The position numbers and the translations under genes are program-made. From Valencia hispanica (taxonomy: Eukaryota; Chordata; Actinopteri; Cyprinodontiformes; Valenciidae), in the NCBI GenBank assembly GCA_963556495.2, contig OY747722.1:21409501-21473500 (forward strand): 64,000 nucleotides of DNA, given 5' to 3'. Positions within the stretch are counted from its first letter, which is position 1. Each line of letters opens with the position of its first letter. Below are positions 52,601-61,600 of the stretch, in pieces. The notes under the pieces are model-generated. The model did no database searches. It was given only the letters and a program-made list of their open reading frames with translations, and had not been told where the DNA came from.

Positions 52601-55600
52601 AACATTATGGCCCTGATTTAGCTCCATAATTTAACAGTTTTCAAAAGTATGCCACCTAAATAATAATTGAAGTCCATAGTGGTGGCACCATCATGCTGTG
52701 ATCCTATTTATTTATTTAGCAGGAACAGGGAAACTGTTCAGAGCTGTGACAAAATGATTTCAGGGGCTCTGAATGCCTTTGCAGATATTGTATCCTAATG
52801 TTTCTCTGCAAAGAGGTGAGCAGCATCTCCTGCACGATGAATGCCTGCAGAGATTTCTGTTGGCTTCATTTTCCTCCAGCAGGCTTTTCCCAGCATTCTG
52901 AGTCTGTTTTTCTCTTCTTCCCACTTCTCTTTTAAACTCTCCTGTTGGTTTTTCAGATGGTTCTCCTCTTTCTCATGCTTTAGATTCCATCTGACCTTTC
53001 TGACTTTTGTGAGTTTCAGGACAATCTGATATCATTTGACTGCAGGGCTCTTTATGCACGCTTTCCCACAAATAGCCAGTCGCTCACGCATCTACAGACA
53101 CCTCAGTCTCTTCCGGAGCTTGTCTCTCACTTTCTTTTGAAGAAAAACAAATGCACACACACATACACTGAGACAGCCAAAGAGACAGCCAGTCATGCAT
53201 CTTGCCAGTCAGAGGGATGTGATATTGTGGTATGGGACCCAGAGGAAGTAGACAATAGCAGAGCCAGCTGAATGCTTGGCCCAGAAGGGAGGAACTAAAT
53301 CAAAATCCTGCCAGCAGCAAAGAGACTGATGGGACGGGCTGGTGACAGCAGAGGAGACAGACTAATGGCTCTGCCTCATGTTGATACTATTGACACTTCT
53401 AAACACACAAGCCAACACAGTGTCTTTACTTGCTGCTTGCTTTTGTCTGCTAATGTACCACCTCAGCTATTGATTTTTGACTTGGCTCTTCAGTTCCACT
53501 TTGTTTAAGCTTTTCTTTTGTGAAGCTTAAAGTTCTTGTGGTCAGTGAATACTTAGACCCTTATAAGCTGTTTAAAAACTAGCTATGGGTCTGTCTGATA
53601 CCTCAATAAAAGTTGATGGGCTGATGTTAAAGGGATAATTCAGAAATTTGAAAGAAAGTTCTGTTAAAAGGGCATTGGCTATCAGTATCTTACCTGCAGT
53701 GTATAAGTCCCCCCAAGGCGTTTGCCTGCATGACATCTGCGGTATGATAAACGAGTAAAAATACCACAGTTTCATTGAATTACTATAATAAAAATCAACT
53801 GACAAATGTATTACATGATCTGAGTGCTTTGATTGACATAAGGACTGCACAATGTAGATGCATTTTCAAAACAGTTATTTTTGTCACTCATTTCTGAAAG
53901 TGAAACTCATTTAGTATGTAGATTTATTACACATATTTTTTTGGTAATTTACATGATTATGGCTTACAGATTATTGAAACCCCAAAATTCTGTGTCTCGG
54001 AAAATTAAAATATTATGCAAGATCAATAAAAAAGGATATTTTGAAAAGAAATGTCAAGCTTCTGAAAAGTATGTTCATTTCTATGTCCTCAATAGGGGAT
54101 TGGAGCTCCTTTTGCATGAATACCTCATTAGGCGATCATCCTGTGGCACTGCTGAGGTGTGAATGAAGCCCAGGTTCCTTTGATAGCGGCCCTCAAGTCA
54201 TCTGCCTTGTTTGGTTTGGTGTCTCATGTTTCTCTTTAAAATACTCCATAGATTCCCTGTGGGTTTCGGGACAGGCGAGTTCGCTGGTCAATCAAGAACA
54301 CCATGGTCATTGAACCAGCATTTGGTATCTGCGGCTATGAGGGCAGGTACCAAGTACTGCTGGAAAATGAAATCAACATCTCCATAAAGCTGGTCAGTAG
54401 AAGGAAGCATGAAATCCTCAAAAATGTCACAATAGATGGCTGAATTGACAATTGACTTCAGAAAACACACTGGACCAACACCAGCAGATGACACGGCACT
54501 CCAAATTATCACTGCCTTTACAATGAACTTCAAGCAATGTGGATTATGTGCCTCTCCACTATTCCTCCAGACTCTGGACAAGCGACAATCCAGTTCTTTT
54601 TTTCTGAAGCCTAGTTTATGCCTCTGCGGATGTGCGGAATCGCATAGCACCATTATCTGTCGATGCAAGGGTTCTCCATCAGTCACGCAACGATGGACAG
54701 GGTAAAGCCACATTTTTTAACTACGCTACAGAGAGCGCACGTCTGTGATTGGTGAGCCCAACATAAGCCCAAGATCATTTCACCAACACTCTATATTCTA
54801 TGTTATTAGTAGTCAGTGCACCTTTTGGGCACTGGATGATTTATATTACAAGGCCAGTTTATCAAATATGGTCTTTTGACAATTTAAATAAACTAGGCTT
54901 TAGCCCAGGTAAGATGTTGTTTCTGGTTCAGGAGTAGTTTGATACAAGTAATGTGACATTTGTAGCCCATGTGTAGGGTTCATCTGTGCATAGTGGCTCT
55001 TGAGTTGCCGACTCCAGCCTCAGTTCCCTCCTTGTGAAGCTCTACCAAATACTTCGATGGATTTTGACTAACAATCATCTAAAGTCTACAGTTATCCATG
55101 TTTCTGGTGCACCTTTTCCTACCACTCTACCTTCTATGAATTTGTTTGAATATGAGACTCCGTGAACACCCAGCTTCTTTAGCAATGACCTTTAGTGACT
55201 TACTCTCCTTTTGGAGGGTGTCAGTGACCGTCTTTTGGACATCTGTCAAGTCAGCAGTTTTCCCATGTTGGTATACCCTTTTGGCCCAGACAGAGACAGT
55301 TAGAGGCTCAGGAAACCTTTGATGGCACTTTGAGCTAATTAGCTGATTAGGGTGTGACACTGTGATTCCAATATATTTAACGTTTTCACAATATTCTAAT
55401 TTTCTCACATTGAATTTTGAATTTTTGTTGTCTGTAAACCATTATCATTAAAATTGGAAAATATTGAAGGCTTGAAATATTTCACTCCATGTGTCGTGAA
55501 TCTATATATGAGTGTCCCTTTCTGAAATGAGTGACAAAAGTTTTTCACAACATTAAAATGTTTTTAGATGTACCTGCATATCGCAAATTTATTGTTATTG

Positions 55601-58600
55601 TGATATCAGTTTGCACAGTGTGAATCCTATAATTATTGGCTGGTATACACAAAGTTTCCTAAATTCACACTTTGCATGCCAAGAAAATATTCAATTAAGT
55701 ATTGTGTCTTATATTTAGGGATGTGTACCGAAACCCAGTATTAAATATGCCCCGGGGCTGATTCTGAGGACCTTCAGCCTTATTGGTCCTCTTAACGGTA
55801 AAATTAAGGTCGTATTCATGTTTTGCGGGAGATATAAACACAAGCCGAACACTGTTTTGCAGCCCACTCCTCCTTAACAAGCACACACGCTACGGGGACA
55901 GAGTGGCGACTGCTGCGCGCTCACATGTGTGTTCGCCTTACAGATACGATGGCAGAGCGAACGAAAAGATCCAAAATTTTATTTTACGAAAATAGATGCC
56001 GACAATGCACGCTGTCACATATGTAATAAAAGCTTTGCTTGCAAAGGCGGGAACACAAGTAATTTGACCAAACACCTTGCCAAAATACACCAACTACAAA
56101 CAGAAAGATTGCACGGTATTTGACCGCCTGAGTGCTGCAGCAAAAACAACCCCTGAATCAGATACAACACGTATGTATTTTTTTAATGCAAAGTAAACAT
56201 GTGAAGCATGGACATAAGTTTGCCATTTCGTCCTTACAATTAATAAATGCTGGGTATTTTGAACAACAGCTTCCTTCTTATCTAAGTTTAACAAAATTCT
56301 TAAACTACAGTTAACCTGCTATTTTATTCTTACAATTAATAAATGCTGGATATTTTTAACAACAGCTTCCTTCTTATCTAAGTTTTAAAAAAATTCTTAA
56401 ACTACAGCTCATTAGTTGTGTTTTTCCCCTTTTGTTTTAGTCTTTCAAAAAAAAAAAAGTACCGGTAAGGATACCGATAAAGTACCGGATCGATAAGGAG
56501 TATCGTTAAGAGTAGTAGTATCACTAAATCCTTAACAATACCCATCCCTACTTATATTGTGATTGCAATGTTTATTAGTAGTGGGGCTGTCTGCTTTGCT
56601 AAAACCTGCAGTTGGGCATTTAAGATGCATTCTGCTCTTAGCTTGCCAGTTGTAGTTTTAAGCTGGATTTCCTTAGTAAGAGTAATTGCTGGCATTCCTT
56701 TAGCTTCCACACTCTGAATCTGTGGTTTTTTGTTTTTGTTTTGTTTTGTTTTAGGCAGCTGACTAACGGTGCATAGCAACAGGTGGGGGAAGGGGCAGTG
56801 CTATGCTCAATACACCTGTAGAACACTCTAGTCACTCTGGACCTTTTTCAAGCATTTCTTTAAAAGTGCTTTTAGCCGTTGAAAATGTAGCATACATCCA
56901 CATTAGTTGATCCTGGAGGTTAATGTCAACGCCTTGTCCTAAAGAGACCAAGACCATAGCGAACTTCTGCCGTCCTAAAACATCTTCAATCTGAAAATGC
57001 TTGGGATGTTTATGTGAGCGTTGTTTCATGAACCTTTACTCTGTTCCTGTCTTTGCACTGGCTGGCTAGTTACGAAGATGCCAATGATGATTTACATGAA
57101 AAATGGCGGTATAAGACATCAGCAATGATCTTCCTGTGTAAACCACTAAGAATAAAAAACAATATGAATTTCCTGTTAGTATAATTACCTCATAAACAAG
57201 TAAACACTAAAATGACTGATTGGATGCAGACTTTGGTGGGGTATGCATTCATGATGTGTGCCCCAGTAATGTCATTTGGTTGACATCAAACTGCACTTGA
57301 TGCCCACAGCTATATTTTAGTGCGTGAGATACTAAAACTACCTGGGAGTAGCAAGGATATTGTGATGAAGAGAAAAAAAAAAGTATTTAAAAAAATCTAG
57401 GTTGAACATAATTTGTTTTTGCAGTTATTGCAAATGTGTTGCAACTACGTGTTTTTCTGATATTTTGCTGCATTAATTTACAGGGTCATAAAACAGCATT
57501 TGGACGTAAAAGCGCTTTGATATTTTTCGGGGAAAAAGAGAAAAAGAAAATGTCTGTCTTAGCATCTCAGACTAACTGTCCTTTTAGAATATGAAATCTT
57601 TTTAAACCATGCAACGTGATTAGAAGTGATTGTACCTAAAGTAACTTTTCACACAACTGAATCTGTAAAAGTGAGTCAAGATTGATTCTTACGGTTTCAT
57701 ATTTCTCTGCCTATGTTTCAGCTTACCATCACAGAGCTTTGCATCAAGCCAGCAGTGTTGCCAAAATCTACACTGACTCATTTCTGGAAAAACTGCGCAT
57801 AGGTTTCATAGTGCAAATCAAGACATATCCATTGCTAGACCTGACTGTATTTGCCTGAAAAAGATGAGAGATGGGAAGTCCCCGATCCTCTGATGAAATC
57901 TAAAAGTGATTAAAGTAATCTGATACATTTAAAGTACATCTGAGCTTTTTAGCTAATGCTCTTATCTGTAGGGACTTACAATGGCTGTGGTGGCTGTGGA
58001 ATGAGCTCAAATAGTGTGCTTTGGTCGAAGTGCATCAGCTCAGACCCACACAGATGTAAATTCATTAGATTGTTTCTGTCTGGTTTGGGATTTGCAAAAA
58101 GCATTGCATGTGAACTAATTTGGTTCAAGTCAATTTTGGAGTGTGTAAAGGTGTAAAAAGGCAAGCCACAGTTTTTTTTTGTTCAACTTCTGATTGTTGC
58201 TTTTTTTGTACATCTGCCTGTGTGAGTCATAAGTATTTACAGGGTTTCTGTGTGGTTTGGAGCTTTCAGGTTTTTCCTGTGCTGCTCTGAATTCGCATGT
58301 GGTAACAAAAGCTGATCAAAAAAATGTTTGAGAGCTGCTCAGCTTCACCTTTAAAAAAAGAAGCATTTTTATAACTTTTTTGTATATACCTTATATATCA
58401 ATGTCACAAGAAGGCATTTCACAAGACAAGTCTAATCAGTGTCCGAATATATGGAATCCAGTTAGGTCCAATTTCAGTTGAAGTTGATCCAGTCCAATCT
58501 AGTCAATTCAACAACATAAAGTTAAGTTCCATACAAGCTGTCGTACAATGAATTCATATTCTATTGGTCAATTAATGCCAACAGGTAAAAAGTTATCTAA

Positions 58601-61600
58601 CTAGGAAAATGCAGCCGACTGTATCAAACGGATGACTTTGCAGAAATATATATGTGGGAAATGTGGAAAGGAACAATTTTCTTTGTCGGGAAAGAAGAAT
58701 TTGCCAAAAACAGAAGCCAGTTCTTTCCATTTGAATGAAAAACAAACCATACGGAAAGTTAATAGAAAGAGATGGCTCATCAACAGATGCACTTAGCAGG
58801 AGAGTATTCTATCTGAAAGGAAAACAAAACAAAAAGGCAAAAAAAAAATAGTATGCATAGTTAATATTTCCGTCAACGGCTTCATTTGTGAAGAAGGCAC
58901 ATCTAAACACAAACACTAAGCCGATAGTTCTTTCTATTTGAATTAAAAACAAAGACTGGACACATAGTAAATGGAATCATTGGGTATCACCAATAGCTTT
59001 TTAACGGACAAAATTACAAAGTCTTAACACAATTACTGAACCAGTAGTGCTTTCCATGAGATGATCAAAGCCTTCTGCCTAAGTCTGTCTTAGATTACAA
59101 GTATACAACCTCCAGGGAAATTTGTGAATTCAAACTGTGCTTTGTCTCCACAGGATGGTACAGAGGATTCATCCTAAAGAATCCTAATGTCAAGGTAAGC
59201 AAACTTTTAAAAACATGTGTTTCTCCTTACATGTATGAAATATTATAAAGTCTGTCTCAGGAACAATTGAGTTTATTTTTATTCAACGTCATCAGCTGCA
59301 CCAGTTTACAAATCCATTTGGTGTGATATAATGGTCTCTCCCAAATTTTAACCACTAACTTTAAAGTTCTACTATTCTGTGGTACTACCTATAGGTTATG
59401 TTGGTGTAGATTCTTAGTCATCCAGGACATAGTCTTGATAGTCATTAGGAAACCCAAACACAGACACATACCTGCTTTTCAATTCCCACCACCCACAAGA
59501 ACATAAATTATCAGTCATCAGAACATTTTTTTCTAAACACTATTTACCAGTGCGTTTTAAACCTGGCAACACTCTTAGACAAAAACTAGTTCGCACCAGA
59601 GACTAAACACCCGAACACAAGCTCAGTGGCGTGAAATGTAGATATAGTTCTGTGTAGCGAGGCATGTTCAGATCTGTACATCGGGGAAACAAAACAACAT
59701 CTACAGAAGTGGATGGCACAACACAGAAGAGCAAACTCAACAGGTCAAGACTCAGCCGTTTATCTCCAACCCAAGGACAAAGGGATCTCCTTTGAAGACA
59801 ATGTTCACATCTTGGACAGAAAAGACAGATGGTTTAAGAGAGGGTAAAGAAGCCATCAATGTTAAACATGAAAAATCAGCATTAAACAGTGGAGGTGGCT
59901 TAAGATTCCAGCTTCCTAATATCTATAGTGCAGCCATTACTCTACTCTCCTGTCAGTTTCACAGAAACTTACACCTTGGGACATGTGACCGAAACAACTG
60001 ATAATTGTTGGGGAGATCGCCGGGTTCAAACCTCAGACAGGGCAAACAGCCCTGTCTGGGGTTTGAATTGAGGGTATGTCCAGGATGTCATGTGACTTTG
60101 ACGGCCTCATTAGGCAATAACATTGGCCTCATTAGTGGTCTCTATTGCCCTATTGCTGATTAGCCCTCATAAGCCTGATACTCTCAACCAAGTTTCAGAA
60201 CTTAAGAAGGCTTTTGGATGAGTCCAGTTGCCTTTATTTTTTACTCTCACGACTACCTATAGGTTATTAAAACTAGTGTATTTTTCTTTGTGAACTATAT
60301 TAAAACATGACATAACCCTCAGTAATATTTGTAGAAACAGTGCTTTGCTAAATTATTTTACAAGGAAGCTAGTTAGAGCAAATTGGTTAAATGAAGCTGA
60401 ATACAGAGTTTCCTTGGAGGAAAACCTATTCGAGACATCTCAAACAGACCCCCAGGAAGGTTTGAAGAGTCATGGCATGGTTCTTTTCCGAAAAGGAAGT
60501 GGCATAAATATGACCGTATATGAAAATAAATCAAAAACAAGTCTCTCCAATGGAAGTGGTCTGTAGCCAACGCCAAGGACAAAAGGGAGATGACAGAAGA
60601 GCCTAAAAATGCCTGAAAATTCACAACCATGTGCAGCAATGGCTGATTAAAGAGGAAAGTGTGTAGCAGTGTTGGGTAACATTTAAAACTTAAAGAATAA
60701 GATAACTGCTCAAAATGAATCTCCCTTTTTCTCCAAAAACAGTTCATGTTTTAAAGCACTTATCATGTAAGGCTGTTAAAGTTCTGCTTTTGACTTCTTC
60801 TTTCATTACTTTGAAAATGGATAGCATGGAGAAAAATGTGAATTTTGCTAGCTTTCTGAAATGTCATTTTTGTTGTGTAATAAGGTTATTACACACTCAG
60901 CTATTAATAGTAGGGACATTTCTTTTAAACATGTCATACATTCTACTTGATAAAATACATTATTTGGCAAATCTTTATTAAAGTATGCATGGACAGATTT
61001 TTCAAATACTGGAATCTTTGGGGTTTGAATCTGTATCTGGTCAAACATACATTTCTTTAAATTTGTTTTAAGAATTGTACCGATTGTGAAAAGCAAGACA
61101 GTTGAAGATGTGTGGTGAATAGTTTTATACATGTATGGATGGGTGTTAGGCTGGCTGGACAGACTGATGGGTTAATGGTTGGATGGAAGAATGGCTAGAT
61201 GATGCATGGGTTATATAAAAGATGATGAAGAATTGTGGACAAAAAATGGATGGATAGACAGAAAAATGTAACATTTAAATAATGTTAAAGGAGTCTGATA
61301 AGAGAAATATTTTCTTTTATTTCTTATATATTTTTTTTTTAATGCCAGACTGATTAAATCCTTTACTTTAGGCAAGATGACATCTTATGACTGTGAGGGA
61401 ATGTTGTTAATAACTGCATTTCCACCTAATACCACTGATAAAAAGTAATGGCGGTGTTCTGAGAGCTTGTGAGCGTGTTTGTTTTCTGGATTTACCCTTG
61501 GGTATGTCAGAGTAATTTCTTCTTTAATCTTCTTCAGTAAACCGGCAGCTTATTACCGGCAAACAATTTTTATCTTTGTTCTCTAGTGCAATACCTCAAA

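Larger units (their letters stand above)
53878..55541 (-). mobile_element. Tc1-like transposon (family D), near full length, split by a MITE
   Basis: The inverted termini are TTTTGTCACTCATTTCTGAAAG at the left and CTTTCTGAAATGAGTGACAAAA-like sequence at the right, with paired ATTATGGCTTACAG/GTAAACCATTATCATT inner blocks. A broken transposase lies on the minus strand. The family matches 17.2-18.7 kb. A MITE is inserted at 54607-54900. Confidence 0.9.
55716..56550 (+). mobile_element. hAT transposon remnant with BED finger and perfect 8-bp target duplication
   Basis: The ends are TAGGGATGTGTACCG and, complemented, TAGGGATGGGTATTG. The flanks are CTTATATT on both sides (55708-55715, 56551-56558), an exact 8-bp duplication. 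It holds the N-terminal BED zinc-finger region of a transposase but no catalytic domain, so it is an internally deleted copy. A 79-80-bp segment is duplicated in tandem inside (56232-56310, 56328-56407). Confidence 0.93.
59384..60267 (+). mobile_element. Penelope-like (Neptune-type) retroelement fragment with 16-bp target duplication
   Basis: The identical 16-mer ACTACCTATAGGTTAT stands at 59384-59399 and 60252-60267, bounding an 852-bp insertion. The insert carries the GIY-YIG endonuclease segment of a Neptune-type Penelope element and a 3' end with GCTTTTGGATGAGTCCAGTT. The reverse transcriptase is absent, so this is a 5'-truncated copy. It lies about 190 bp after DOCK4 exon 3, on the same strand. 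A 19-bp hairpin lies at 60025-60067. Confidence 0.9.
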
